The notes below the pieces were generated by a model. The model did no database searches and was not told the origin of the DNA. It worked only from the letters and a program-made list of their open reading frames with translations. Of a DNA stretch of 59,018 bases, positions 17,562 through 25,692 are shown in pieces. Origin of the DNA: Alicyclobacillus mali NBRC 102425 (GTDB lineage: Bacteria > Bacillota > Bacilli > Alicyclobacillales > Alicyclobacillaceae). Each line of letters starts with the position of its first letter. Position 1 is the first letter of the stretch. The stretch covers positions 1 through 59,018 of the forward strand of contig NZ_BCSG01000022.1 in assembly GCF_001570745.1 (NCBI RefSeq). Direction: 5' to 3'. The position numbers and the translations under genes were made by a program.

Positions 17562-17587
17562 ACGAAGCCGTCGTGCCGCATACCGTA
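17562..17587 (+). promoter_or_regulatory. Candidate sigma-K promoter of yabG
   Basis: AC, 15 bases, CATACCGTA. The -10 matches the sigma-K consensus CATANNNTA exactly, 24 bases before the yabG start. In B. subtilis yabG is transcribed by sigma-K in the mother cell. Confidence 0.55.
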
Positions 17588-17611
17588 GTCTAGAGCCCGC
17601 CAAGGGAGGCG

Positions 17612-18478
17612 ATGACGGTGTGGCACATTGGCGATCGCGTCACGCGCCGCTCGTACGGCCACGACATATGCTTCGTGATTGTTGAATTGGACGAAAGCTC
17701 GAAGACCGCCATCCTCAAAGGAATGGACGTGCGCCTGATGGCCGACGCGCCCTTTGACGATCTCGCCCCTGTCACCGAGGAGGATATGCGCGCGTTCGAG
17801 GCGATGCGCACGCAGGTGGTCGGCGAATGCCTCCGCATCATTCGATCCCGCCGCGCCCACGACTCGGAGAAGCGGCTTCTCCGCAAGGAAGCGCGGTACC
17901 GTGCGAATCCCGATTTTTTCGAGCGCCCCGGCACCGTGCTCCACATGGACGGCGACGGCAGTTACCTGCAGAAGTGCCTCGCCATGTACGAGGAGCTCGG
18001 CATTCGCGCCGTCGGGCAGCACGTGGCGGAATCGGAGATGCCGGGAAAGGTCGTGCATCTGCTCGAGACGTATGCGCCGGATATCCTGATCATCACCGGC
18101 CACGACGGCGTCATCCGCAAGGGCAAGGACTGGGCGGACATCAAGAACTACCGCAACTCGCAAAACTTCGTGAAGACGGTCGCCAATGCGCGGAAATACG
18201 TGCGCAACATGGACGATCTCGTCATCATCGCGGGGGCGTGCCAGTCGCATTTTGAGGCGTTGATCGAGGCGGGCGCCAACTTCGCCTCGTCGCCGCAGCG
18301 GATCATGATCCACGCGCTCGATCCCGTCTTTATCGCGGAAAAGGTGGCGTTCACGCCCATTCACGAGACGGTGAACCTGTACGACGCGGTGAAGTCCACC
18401 TACACAGGGACGGACGGGATCGGCGGCCTGGAATCGCGCGGAAAGTACCGGCTTGGTCTGCCGAAATCCTTGTACTGA
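17612..18478 (+). CDS. yabG: Sporulation-specific protease YabG
   Basis: A 288-residue Cys-type peptidase that trims spore-coat proteins late in sporulation so that they can be cross-linked. The start WHIGDRVTRRSYGHDICFVI and the central block YAPDILIITGHDG are recognisable YabG signatures, and the length matches the B. subtilis protein (about 290). The conserved His and Cys of the family are likely in ITGHDG and IIAGACQSHFEAL. It begins the run of genes conserved with the B. subtilis yab region; veg follows after a 220-base promoter region. Confidence 0.95.
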   Translation: MTVWHIGDRVTRRSYGHDICFVIVELDESSKTAILKGMDVRLMADAPFDDLAPVTEEDMRAFEAMRTQVVGECLRIIRSRRAHDSEKRLLRKEARYRANPDFFERPGTVLHMDGDGSYLQKCLAMYEELGIRAVGQHVAESEMPGKVVHLLETYAPDILIITGHDGVIRKGKDWADIKNYRNSQNFVKTVANARKYVRNMDDLVIIAGACQSHFEALIEAGANFASSPQRIMIHALDPVFIAEKVAFTPIHETVNLYDAVKSTYTGTDGIGGLESRGKYRLGLPKSLY

Positions 18479-18603
18479 AGCCGTACTGTCGGGAAGTCAC
18501 ATGGGCGCGTGGCGCAGCAGCCGCTGCTGGCGCGGTGGCTTCGCCCTTCATCTCGGCGGGGTGAATTCACCGAACTTCGCCACAGATCCCCGTAAAATAC
18601 CCA

Positions 18604-18633
18604 TTGACACCGAAAAACATGCGGTGATATACT
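18604..18633 (+). promoter_or_regulatory. Upstream sigma-A promoter of veg
   Basis: TTGACA, 18 bases, TATACT. It lies 42 bases upstream of a second, near-consensus promoter, forming a tandem pair. Confidence 0.7.
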
Positions 18634-18645
18634 CATTAAATTTCA

Positions 18646-18675
18646 TTGACACCATGTTCCGCGCGATGGTATAAT
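18646..18675 (+). promoter_or_regulatory. Main sigma-A promoter of veg
   Basis: Consensus TTGACA and TATAAT with an 18-base spacer, 26 bases before the veg start. The B. subtilis veg promoter is also very strong. Confidence 0.85.
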
Positions 18676-18700
18676 GAAGCGCGGAAAGAGGTGGTGTGTG

Positions 18701-18976
18701 TTGGCCAGGAATGCGCTCCACGACATTAAGAAGAGTCTGGATGGACTCGTCGGTGAACGCGTGTTGCTCCGAGCAAACGGAGGCAGGCGAAAAACCATTG
18801 AGCGCTTCGGGGTTCTCGAAGAGACGTATCCGTCGGTATTCGTCGTCAAGCTCGACCCGCCGGACGGATCGTTTGAGCGCGTCTCGTACAGCTATGCGGA
18901 CGTGCTGACCGAGACCGTCGAGCTGATGCTGTGCAAGGAGGACGGGAACACCACCAAGTTCGTGGTCGAACACTGA
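18701..18976 (+). CDS. veg: Veg protein
   Basis: A 91-residue small protein. The core [20 protein letters not shown] and [19 protein letters not shown] match B. subtilis Veg nearly residue for residue. Veg promotes biofilm formation by antagonising SinR and is highly expressed from a constitutive promoter; whether SinR exists here is unknown. The TTG at 18701 is chosen because it lies seven bases after AGAGGTGG and gives the normal N-terminal length. It sits between yabG and sspF as in Bacillus. Confidence 0.93.
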   Translation: MARNALHDIKKSLDGLVGERVLLRANGGRRKTIERFGVLEETYPSVFVVKLDPPDGSFERVSYSYADVLTETVELMLCKEDGNTTKFVVEH

Positions 18977-19110
18977 ACCTCGAAGATGGACCGGGGTCTC
19001 GGCAAGGACAGGCCTCGTCACATACATGAGACAGGATGAATCGCACCGGGGTGAGGCGCTTGCCTTGCCCTTTTTTGTTGCCCGTCGGCGTGTCGCCGGC
19101 AGGACAAGGT

Positions 19111-19140
19111 GCATAGAACGTGCCAAGCGGGCGCATCGTA
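19111..19140 (+). promoter_or_regulatory. Sigma-G promoter of sspF
   Basis: GCATA, 18 bases, CATCGTA. Both elements match the sigma-G consensus (GHATR and CATHNTA) and the spacing is ideal. It ends 35 bases before the sspF start. Confidence 0.8.
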
Positions 19141-19174
19141 AGCCTGTCGCCTCTGACCCAGGGAGGGATTTGGC

Positions 19175-19360
19175 ATGGCACGGCGGAGAAGCACCATGTC
19201 AGATGCGTTCAAGGTGGAACTGGCCAAGGAGCTCGGGTTCTACGACACGGTCCAGCGCGAGGGCTGGGGCGGGATCAAGGCGCGCGACGCCGGGAACATG
19301 GTGAAGCGCGCCATCGAGATCGCAGAACAGGCGTTGGCTGAGAAGTCCGGGCAGAGGTGA
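19175..19360 (+). CDS. sspF: Small acid-soluble spore protein, SspF type
   Basis: A 61-residue alpha/beta-type SASP that coats and protects DNA in the forespore. [19 protein letters not shown] and [18 protein letters not shown] match B. subtilis SspF closely. The start ATG follows CAGGGAGGG. It is preceded by a consensus sigma-G promoter and followed by a strong terminator, so it is a single-gene forespore transcript. Confidence 0.96.
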   Translation: MARRRSTMSDAFKVELAKELGFYDTVQREGWGGIKARDAGNMVKRAIEIAEQALAEKSGQR

Positions 19361-19364
19361 CCGG

Positions 19365-19393
19365 GGCGGCCGGGATGATCCCGGCCGCCTTTT
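19365..19393 (+). terminator. Rho-independent terminator of sspF
   Basis: GGCGGCCGGG and CCCGGCCGCC form a 10-bp stem around ATGAT, followed by TTTT. It separates sspF from the cyanophycin operon. Confidence 0.93.
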
Positions 19394-19402
19394 GCTGCAA
19401 TC

Positions 19403-19432
19403 GCATGATGGCAAGCCATTTCGGAAAGATTA
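19403..19432 (+). promoter_or_regulatory. Candidate forespore (sigma-F-type) promoter of the cyanophycin operon
   Basis: GCATG, 15 bases, GGAAAGATTA. The -10 fits the sigma-F consensus GGNRANAHTR at every position; the -35 fits GYWTA at four of five and the sigma-G form GHATR fully. It lies between the sspF terminator and cphB, 38 bases before the start codon. No sigma-A promoter is evident in this gap. Confidence 0.5.
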
Positions 19433-19470
19433 TCTGGATGATCTAACCAATAACCTGGGAGGGCGTGCGG

Positions 19471-20307
19471 TTGGGGCAGAAAGGACCTCTCGTCATCATC
19501 GGCGGCGCGGAGGACAAGGTGGGTGAGTGCCGCATCCTGCGCCGATTTCTCCATCTCGGCGGCGATAAACACGCGCGGGTCCTCGTCATCACCGTGGCGA
19601 CGAAGACGCCGGTCGAGGTGGGCGCGGAGTACGTGGATGTGTTTCACCGCCTCGGCGTGGACGACGTGCGGACGTTCGACGTGTCCACCCGCGAGGCTGC
19701 GAACCGCGACAGCGCGGTGCAGATGATCGCGCAGGCGACGTGCATCTTTTTCACCGGTGGTGAACAGGAGCGCATCACGAAGCTCCTGGGGGGAACCAAG
19801 GCGGACGCGGCGCTGCACGAGGCGCACCGCAACGGCGTCGTGCTCGGCGGCACGAGCGCGGGCGCCTCCATGATGTCGAGCACCATGATTGTCGAAGGCG
19901 AGGGCGAGACGAATCCTCGTCCGTCCATCGTGCACATGGCACCCGGCATGGAGTTTCTCGATGGCTGCGTGATCGACCAACACTTCGCGCAGCGGGGCCG
20001 GCTCGGAAGACTCCTGTCGGCGGTCGCGCAGTATCCGCATCATCTGGGACTTGGCATTGATGAGGACACGGCCGTCGTGGTGCACGACGGGCACGTGCTC
20101 GAGGTCATCGGCCGCGGAGCGGTGAGCGTCGTAGATGCGGGCAGCGCGACGTACTCCAATCTCGACCGCATTCGCCGGGACGAGTCGCTGGCGCTTTGCG
20201 ACGTGATACTGCACACGCTGCCCGAGGGCTGCGGATTCCTGCTGCGCGAACGCAGGCCCATCCCCGACTTCCCACACTGGCTTCGCCAGAAGGAGCTATC
20301 CTCATGA
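19471..20307 (+). CDS. cphB: Cyanophycinase
   Basis: A 278-residue serine peptidase of the S51 family that cuts the Asp-Arg polymer cyanophycin into beta-Asp-Arg dipeptides. Recognisable are the N-terminal LVIIGGAEDK, FTGGEQERI and the nucleophile Ser129 in GGTSAGASMM, then the DQHFAQRGRLGRL block. No signal peptide is seen, so it acts in the cytoplasm. The TTG at 19471 is seven bases from GGGAGGG; GTG at 19465 is too close. It overlaps cphA by four bases (ATGA), so degradation and synthesis enzymes are made together. Confidence 0.94.
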   Translation: MGQKGPLVIIGGAEDKVGECRILRRFLHLGGDKHARVLVITVATKTPVEVGAEYVDVFHRLGVDDVRTFDVSTREAANRDSAVQMIAQATCIFFTGGEQERITKLLGGTKADAALHEAHRNGVVLGGTSAGASMMSSTMIVEGEGETNPRPSIVHMAPGMEFLDGCVIDQHFAQRGRLGRLLSAVAQYPHHLGLGIDEDTAVVVHDGHVLEVIGRGAVSVVDAGSATYSNLDRIRRDESLALCDVILHTLPEGCGFLLRERRPIPDFPHWLRQKELSS

Positions 20308-22949
20308 ACATCGTGCGCATTCGCTTCATCGAGGGGCCCAACATCTTTATCCACCGCCCCATTCTCCTGGCCCGCTTGGATCTCGGGGTCTACACGGGCA
20401 AAGAGAGCATCGACATCCCTGGACTCGGAGAGCGCCTTCTGCATCACTTCCCAGGTCTGCGCCAACACCACTGTGCCAAGGGCCGGCCGGGCGGCTTCAT
20501 CGAGCGGCTCGAGGACGGCACCTATTTCGGGCACATCTGCGAACACGTGGCCATCGAAATTGGCCATCTCGCAGGCATTCCGGCCAACTACGGCAAGACG
20601 GTGTACGCCGGGCGGCCGGGGCTGTACGACGTGGCCATCGAGTGTGCGTCGTTTCCCGCCCAGCGCCACGCGCTCGAGGCCGCCGTGGACGTGGTGCGTT
20701 CGCTCGCCGAAGGCCGCGAACCGGGCGATCTCGACGCGCTGGTTCGGGAAGTCGCGCGGCTCTACGAGGATGACCGCCTCGGCCCGAGCACGCAGGCCAT
20801 CGTGGACGCGTGTCGGCGGCGCAACATCCCCGTCCGGCGACTGCAGGCGAGCTTCCTCGAGCTCGGGTACGGCGTGCACCGCAAACGCATCGAGGCCACC
20901 CTCACCGACCGGACGTCGTGCGTCGCGGCCGACATCGCGAGCGATAAGGCGCTTACCAAGCACCTGCTCGAAGAGGCGGGGCTCGCCGTGCCGCCGGGCG
21001 GGGTGGCGGCGGACGAGGCCGAGGCCGTTTTTCTCTGGCGCCACCTCGGCGGGCCCGCCGTCGTCAAGCCGCTCGACGCGCGCCAGGGCCAGGGCGTATC
21101 GCTGCGCCTCGAGTCCGAGGCGGAGGTGCGCGCTGCATTTCGCGAGGCCAGGCGGTACGCGCGGGAGGTCATTGTCGAAGCGTATGTGCCAGGCGAGAAC
21201 GTGCGCGTGCTGGTGGTCGACGGCCGCGCCGTCGCCGCGTCCGTGCGCGAGCCCGCCTTCGTGGAGGGGGACGGCGTGCACACGGTCCGTGAGCTGGTCG
21301 ATCTCGTCAACCGCGATCCGCGCCGCGGCGAGGGCCACGAGAAGCCGCTCACCAAGATCGCGATCGACGAGATCGCGCGGCAGGTGCTTCTGCGCCAGGG
21401 CATGTCGCCTGAGTCGGTGCCGCAGCTGGGCGAGCGGGTGGCGCTGCGCGAGAGCGCCAACCTTTCGACGGGCGGCGAGGCGCGCGACGTGACGGACGTG
21501 TTGCACCCATCCTACCTGCGCATCGCCGAGCGGGCCGCCGAGGCCGTGGGCCTTGACGTGTGCGGCGTCGATCTCGTCGTTCCCTCGCTCACGGCTCCCG
21601 CGGACGCCGGCGGATGGGCGGTGATTGAGGTGAACGCGTGTCCGGGCATCCGCATGCACGAGCACCCGTCGAGCGGCTCGCCGCGCCGGGCTGCGGAAGC
21701 CATTGTGGAGTCGCTGTTTCCGGCGGGATCGGACGGCCGAATTCCCATCGTGTCCATCACGGGCACCAACGGCAAGACGACCACCGCGCGGCTCGTCGCG
21801 CACGGGTTCGCCGTCGCGGGCAAGACGGTGGGGCTCACGACAACCGGCGGCGTGTACGTCGGAGGCGAGTGCGTGTTAAAGGGCGATACCACGGGTCCGA
21901 TGAGCGCGCGGCTCGTGCTTTCGAATCCGCGCGTCGAGGTCGCTGTGCTCGAGACGGCGCGCGGCGGGATTGTGCGCGGGGGGCTCGCCTACGATATCGC
22001 GGACGTCGGCGTCATCACCAACCTCTCGCTCGATCACGTCGGCCAGGACGGGCTCGAGTCCATCGACGACATCGCCTTTGTCAAAGCGCTCGTCGGCGAG
22101 TGCGTCCGCGACGACGGCGCGGTGGTCCTGAACGCGGATGATCCCCGTGTCCTCGCCCTGTCGCCGCGCTTTCGCGCGCGGCTGGTGCTCGTGTCGCAGG
22201 TTCCGGAAAACCCGCACGTCGCCCGGCACGTGCAGGCGGGCGGCATGGCGGTGGTGGTCTCGGACGGCGTGGTCTACGAGTGGCAGGGCGGCATCCAGCG
22301 GCCCATCCTCGCCGTCGGACAAATTCCCATCTGCCTGGGCGGTCTCGCGCGCTTTCACGTCGAAAACGCGGCGTTGGCGGCGGCCGCCATGCGGGCAGCG
22401 GGCCTCTCTCGCTCCACGGTTGCCAAGGCGCTCGCAACATTCTTGCCCCAGCAGAACGCCGGCAGGCTCGAGATGTACGTGTTGCCGAACGGGGCGCGCA
22501 TCGTACTGGACTACGGTCATAACCCGGCCGGCTTCCGGGAGGTCGGACGATGGCTCCAGGCGCTGCCCTGCAGGCGCCGCGTCGGCGTGGTGGGTGTTCC
22601 GGGCGACCGGGCCGATCACGTCGTGGAGGAGGCGGGGCGGGCCCTCGCACCGTGGTTCGACGAATTCATCGTGAAGGAGGACGCCGATTTGCGCGGTCGC
22701 GCGCCTGGCGAGATCGCGGACATCCTGCGCTCTTCCATCGCACGGGCGTGTCCCGAGAAAAAGGTGGAGGTCGTCCCGGACGAGCGAGAGGCCGCGCTCG
22801 CTGCCGCGAAGGCGCTCGGGCCGGAAGACGTCGCCTGCGTGTTTTACGAGCGCCTTGCGCCGCTCAAGGAGGCGCTTGAGGAGCTCGGCGCGCGGCCGTG
22901 GCACAGGGTTCTGGCGGACGGAGCAGGCGAGCGGCTTGCGATGCTGTGA
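20304..22949 (+). CDS. cphA: Cyanophycin synthetase
   Basis: An 881-residue enzyme that builds multi-L-arginyl-poly-L-aspartate from Asp, Arg and ATP. Domain order is standard for CphA1: an N-terminal domain, an ATP-grasp domain (KPLDARQGQGVSLRL, about residues 255-270, and IEVNACPGIRMHEHP near 440-455), then a Mur-ligase-like domain with the P-loop SITGTNGKTTT near residues 485-495 and DYGHNPAGF near 735. It uses the ATGA overlap with cphB. The pair is inserted between sspF and ispE, which are neighbours in B. subtilis. A nitrogen-reserve role during spore formation is inferred. Confidence 0.95.
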   Translation: MNIVRIRFIEGPNIFIHRPILLARLDLGVYTGKESIDIPGLGERLLHHFPGLRQHHCAKGRPGGFIERLEDGTYFGHICEHVAIEIGHLAGIPANYGKTVYAGRPGLYDVAIECASFPAQRHALEAAVDVVRSLAEGREPGDLDALVREVARLYEDDRLGPSTQAIVDACRRRNIPVRRLQASFLELGYGVHRKRIEATLTDRTSCVAADIASDKALTKHLLEEAGLAVPPGGVAADEAEAVFLWRHLGGPAVVKPLDARQGQGVSLRLESEAEVRAAFREARRYAREVIVEAYVPGENVRVLVVDGRAVAASVREPAFVEGDGVHTVRELVDLVNRDPRRGEGHEKPLTKIAIDEIARQVLLRQGMSPESVPQLGERVALRESANLSTGGEARDVTDVLHPSYLRIAERAAEAVGLDVCGVDLVVPSLTAPADAGGWAVIEVNACPGIRMHEHPSSGSPRRAAEAIVESLFPAGSDGRIPIVSITGTNGKTTTARLVAHGFAVAGKTVGLTTTGGVYVGGECVLKGDTTGPMSARLVLSNPRVEVAVLETARGGIVRGGLAYDIADVGVITNLSLDHVGQDGLESIDDIAFVKALVGECVRDDGAVVLNADDPRVLALSPRFRARLVLVSQVPENPHVARHVQAGGMAVVVSDGVVYEWQGGIQRPILAVGQIPICLGGLARFHVENAALAAAAMRAAGLSRSTVAKALATFLPQQNAGRLEMYVLPNGARIVLDYGHNPAGFREVGRWLQALPCRRRVGVVGVPGDRADHVVEEAGRALAPWFDEFIVKEDADLRGRAPGEIADILRSSIARACPEKKVEVVPDEREAALAAAKALGPEDVACVFYERLAPLKEALEELGARPWHRVLADGAGERLAML

Positions 22950-22952
22950 TCC

Positions 22953-22981
22953 TTGACATTGGCACTCCGCCTCGGCATGCT
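22953..22981 (+). promoter_or_regulatory. Candidate promoter of ispE-purR
   Basis: Perfect TTGACA, 17 bases, CATGCT, starting three bases after the cphA stop. The -10 is weak. A promoter here would free the housekeeping ispE-purR-ridA genes from the cyanophycin operon. Confidence 0.4.
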
Positions 22982-23004
22982 AGTCCTAGTCGAGGTGGGG
23001 CGCT

Positions 23005-23883
23005 TTGTTGTTGCAACGCGCGTACGCGAAGATCAACCTGACCCTGGACGTCCTCGGGCGCCGCGACGACGGCTATCACGAGGTGGACATGGTCATGCAG
23101 ACCGTGGATTTGTCAGACGTCATCTGGCTCGAGCCGCGAGAAGACGGCGAGATCACCATGGAGAGCGCGTCGTCCTCGGTGCCGGTGGACGAGCGGAACC
23201 TGTGTGTGCAGGCGGCGCAGGCGTTCAGGCAACGGACGGGTTTTGCTGGCGGCGTGCACATTCAGCTCGAGAAGAACATCCCTGTCGCCGCGGGGCTCGC
23301 CGGTGGGTCGAGCGACGCCGCGGCCGTTTTGCGCGGGCTGAATCAGCTGGCAGGCGCGGGGCTCACGCTGGACGAGCTCGCGGATATCGGCGCGGAGGTG
23401 GGCTCCGATGTCCCTTACTGCGTGTACGGCGGGCTCGCCATCGCGCGCGGGCGAGGCGAGCGGGTGGCTCGCTATCCGCACGTCCCAAGCATGTACGCGG
23501 TGCTGTTGCACCCGCGCCTCTTCGTCTCAACTGCGGACGTCTACCGCGGCCTTGAGCCTTCCGATTTCACCTCCTCCCCGCGCAGCGAAGAGATGGTTCG
23601 CTGGCTGGCGGAGGGAGATCACGAGCGGGCCGTCGCACTCGTATACAACGCTCTGGAGCGCGTCACCCTGAACCTCTATCCGGAGCTTCGGGCGCTCAAG
23701 GAGCGCGTGACCTCCATCGCGCAGCGGCCTGTGCACATGTCGGGATCGGGGCCGACGATGTTCGTGCTCACGCCGGTGCAAACGCACGCGCAGCGGCTGT
23801 ACAACGCGCTCCGCGGCATCATGAAAGACGTGTACGTGTGCCGGTTTGTCGGCGGCTACCATCAGGCACACGCGCCGAGCTAG
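23005..23883 (+). CDS. ispE: 4-diphosphocytidyl-2-C-methyl-D-erythritol kinase
   Basis: A 292-residue GHMP kinase that phosphorylates CDP-methylerythritol in the MEP route to isoprenoids. AYAKINLTLDVLGRRDDGYHE at the N-terminus, the ATP loop PVAAGLAGGSSDAAA (about residues 93-107), DVPYC and HMSGSGPTMF at the C-terminal end are all diagnostic. Three consecutive TTG codons (23005, 23008, 23011) follow GAGGTGGGG, so the exact start is uncertain by one or two residues. purR follows ten bases later, as in B. subtilis. Confidence 0.95.
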   Translation: MLLQRAYAKINLTLDVLGRRDDGYHEVDMVMQTVDLSDVIWLEPREDGEITMESASSSVPVDERNLCVQAAQAFRQRTGFAGGVHIQLEKNIPVAAGLAGGSSDAAAVLRGLNQLAGAGLTLDELADIGAEVGSDVPYCVYGGLAIARGRGERVARYPHVPSMYAVLLHPRLFVSTADVYRGLEPSDFTSSPRSEEMVRWLAEGDHERAVALVYNALERVTLNLYPELRALKERVTSIAQRPVHMSGSGPTMFVLTPVQTHAQRLYNALRGIMKDVYVCRFVGGYHQAHAPS

Positions 23884-23893
23884 GAGGCGAGCC

Positions 23894-24721
23894 ATGCAGC
23901 GGCATGAACGAATCATCCGCCTGACTCGCCGGCTCGTGGAGCGCCCCATGGCGCCCATCAGCATCTCTGCGCTCGCCGACGCGTGGGGCGCGGCCAAGTC
24001 CACGCTGAGCGAGGACGTGCAGCTGGTCCGCGAAGTGCTCGCCGAAGATGGTTCGGGCCGCGTGGAGACGCTCGTCGGCGCGCAGGGCGGCGTGCGCTTT
24101 GTGCCCCAGGTCGCCCGCGACCGCGCCGAGGCCTTTCTGTGGGCCGTCGCGCGTCGGCTCGCCTCGCCCGATCGCGTCATCGCCGGCGAGTTCCTGTACG
24201 CGTCGGATGTGCTGGGCGATCCGGACGTGATCGACACGGCGGGCGCTATGGTGGCGAGCCGATTCGCCCACGCGGGCGTCGAGGTGGTGGTGACCGTCGA
24301 GACGAAGGGCATCCCGCTCGCCGCGAGCGCCGCGCGGTACTTGCATGCGCCGCTCGCCATCGTCCGGCGCGAGCAGCGTGTGACAGAGGGCGCGTCGCTC
24401 ACGACGCACTATGTGTCCGGATCGGCGAAGCGCATCCAGACAATGTCTCTGAGCACCCGGCTCGTCCCGAGGGGCGCGCGGGCACTCATCGTGGACGACT
24501 TCATGCGCGCGGGTGCCACGGCCCGGGCGGTGGCCGAGCTTATCGGCGAGTTTGGGGGCGAGGTCTGCGGCACGGCGGTGTTCATGGCCACGTCGCAGCC
24601 CGCGCAGAAGATGGTCGCCGACTACGTGGCCCTGCTCGAAGTTGGCCCCGTGCGCGAGGGCGGCTTTGACGTCCGACCGAATCTCGGCGCGCTGGAGCGC
24701 CGCGCCTCGCATGTCGACTGA
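23894..24721 (+). CDS. purR: Purine operon repressor PurR
   Basis: A 275-residue repressor of purine genes in Gram-positive bacteria. An N-terminal winged helix (ERIIRLTRRLVERP, with ISALADAWGAAKSTLSED) precedes a type-I phosphoribosyltransferase-like effector domain; its PRPP loop reads ALIVDDFMRAGATARA near residue 200. PRPP releases the protein from its operators. Start ATG lies directly after AGGAGG. The ispE-purR-ridA-spoVG order is the same as in B. subtilis. Confidence 0.95.
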   Translation: MQRHERIIRLTRRLVERPMAPISISALADAWGAAKSTLSEDVQLVREVLAEDGSGRVETLVGAQGGVRFVPQVARDRAEAFLWAVARRLASPDRVIAGEFLYASDVLGDPDVIDTAGAMVASRFAHAGVEVVVTVETKGIPLAASAARYLHAPLAIVRREQRVTEGASLTTHYVSGSAKRIQTMSLSTRLVPRGARALIVDDFMRAGATARAVAELIGEFGGEVCGTAVFMATSQPAQKMVADYVALLEVGPVREGGFDVRPNLGALERRASHVD

Positions 24722-24734
24722 GGAGGTCTTGTTG

Positions 24735-25109
24735 ATGCAGATCATTCACACGGATCAGGCGCCGAAGGCCATCGGCCCGTATTCGCAGGCGGTCCAGGTG
24801 GACCGATTCGTCTACACCTCCGGCCAAATTCCGCTCACGCCCGAGGGCGAGATGGTCCAGGGCGGCGTGAAGGAGCAGGTGGAGCAGGTGTTCCGCAACC
24901 TCGACGCGGTGCTCACGGCTGCGGGCGCGCGGCGCAACCAGGTGGTGAAAGCGACCATCTTCATGACGGATCTCGCCGAGTTCCAGGTGGTCAACGAGGC
25001 GTGCGAGGCGTTTTTCGGCGATCACAAGCCCGCTCGCTCCACCGTGCAGGTGGCCGCGCTGCCCCGTGGAGCCAAGGTCGAGATCGAGCTCGTCGCGTTT
25101 CTCGGGTGA
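24735..25109 (+). CDS. ridA: RidA family enamine/imine deaminase
   Basis: A 124-residue YjgF/YER057c/UK114 protein (B. subtilis YabJ). It hydrolyses reactive 2-aminoacrylate-type enamines. Typical are PKAIGPYSQAVQ at the start, YTSGQIPL, and the substrate-binding Arg in PARSTVQVAALPRGAKVEIE. The ATG at 24735 lies eight bases from AGGAGG that overlaps the purR stop; a TTG one codon upstream is possible. Confidence 0.95.
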   Translation: MQIIHTDQAPKAIGPYSQAVQVDRFVYTSGQIPLTPEGEMVQGGVKEQVEQVFRNLDAVLTAAGARRNQVVKATIFMTDLAEFQVVNEACEAFFGDHKPARSTVQVAALPRGAKVEIELVAFLG

Positions 25110-25168
25110 GCCGAGGCGGAAAACGGAGAACGAGGTCGAATTTTTGAAAAAATGATGACGATCGCTGC

Positions 25169-25196
25169 AGGAGTTTGCCACCCGGATGTTGAATTG
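25169..25196 (+). promoter_or_regulatory. Candidate sigma-H promoter of spoVG
   Basis: AGGAGTTT, then about 14 bases, then GAATTG. This resembles the B. subtilis spoVG sigma-H promoter (AGGAT..GAATTG) in both elements and spacing. The 25 bases upstream are AT-rich, also like the classical spoVG promoter. It ends 50 bases before the gene. Confidence 0.55.
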
Positions 25197-25246
25197 GTCG
25201 TGCAAGACAGATGTGACCAATTCGCGACATCAGGGTGGTGAAGAGG

Positions 25247-25546
25247 GTGCAGATCACCGATGTAAGGCTTCGCCGGGTGGCGAGTGAAGGCCGCATGAAG
25301 GCGATCGCGTCCATTACCATCGACAGCGAGTTCGTCGTCCACGACATCCGCGTGATCGATGGCAATAACGGCATGTTTGTCGCGATGCCGAGCAAGAAAA
25401 CGCCGGACGGAGAGTTTCGGGACATCGCGCATCCGATTTCGTCGTCCACGCGCCAGAAGATCCAGGAGGCGGTCCTCGCCGCGTATTATCGCGCGCAGGA
25501 GGCAGAGGTTGAAAACTCCCCGCCGATTCGCGACTCGGCCATGTGA
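25247..25546 (+). CDS. spoVG: Septation/regulatory protein SpoVG
   Basis: A 99-residue nucleic-acid-binding regulator affecting asymmetric septation and sporulation. The block [26 protein letters not shown] and [12 protein letters not shown] is almost identical to B. subtilis SpoVG. GTG at 25247 gives the normal N-terminus and stands eight bases from AGGGTGG; upstream GTGs at 25235 and 25238 would add an atypical extension. Confidence 0.95.
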   Translation: MQITDVRLRRVASEGRMKAIASITIDSEFVVHDIRVIDGNNGMFVAMPSKKTPDGEFRDIAHPISSSTRQKIQEAVLAAYYRAQEAEVENSPPIRDSAM

Positions 25547-25558
25547 AGCTTGTGTGAA

Positions 25559-25587
25559 AAGTCCCTGGCGAAAGTCAGGGCTTTTTT
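25559..25587 (+). terminator. Rho-independent terminator of spoVG
   Basis: CCCTG and CAGGG, extended by AAG/CTT around a one-base bulge, enclose an 8-base loop and are followed by six T. Twelve bases after the spoVG stop. Confidence 0.85.
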
Positions 25588-25607
25588 GTGATCGCGCGGC
25601 CGCGAAA

Positions 25608-25636
25608 TTGAAATGCACCCCCCCATCGGGTACACT
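25608..25636 (+). promoter_or_regulatory. Sigma-A promoter of glmU-prs
   Basis: TTGAAA, 17 bases, TACACT, between the spoVG terminator and glmU, 56 bases before the start codon. Confidence 0.65.
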
Positions 25637-25692
25637 TTGTGGCGACAAGATTTGTGGGAGCGCACACATGGCGCGCTCGGAGGAGATATTGC

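Noticed and set aside
20040-21803. A 587-codon minus-strand frame across cphB and cphA
   Set aside because: Both plus-strand genes show complete family motifs; the antisense product has none.
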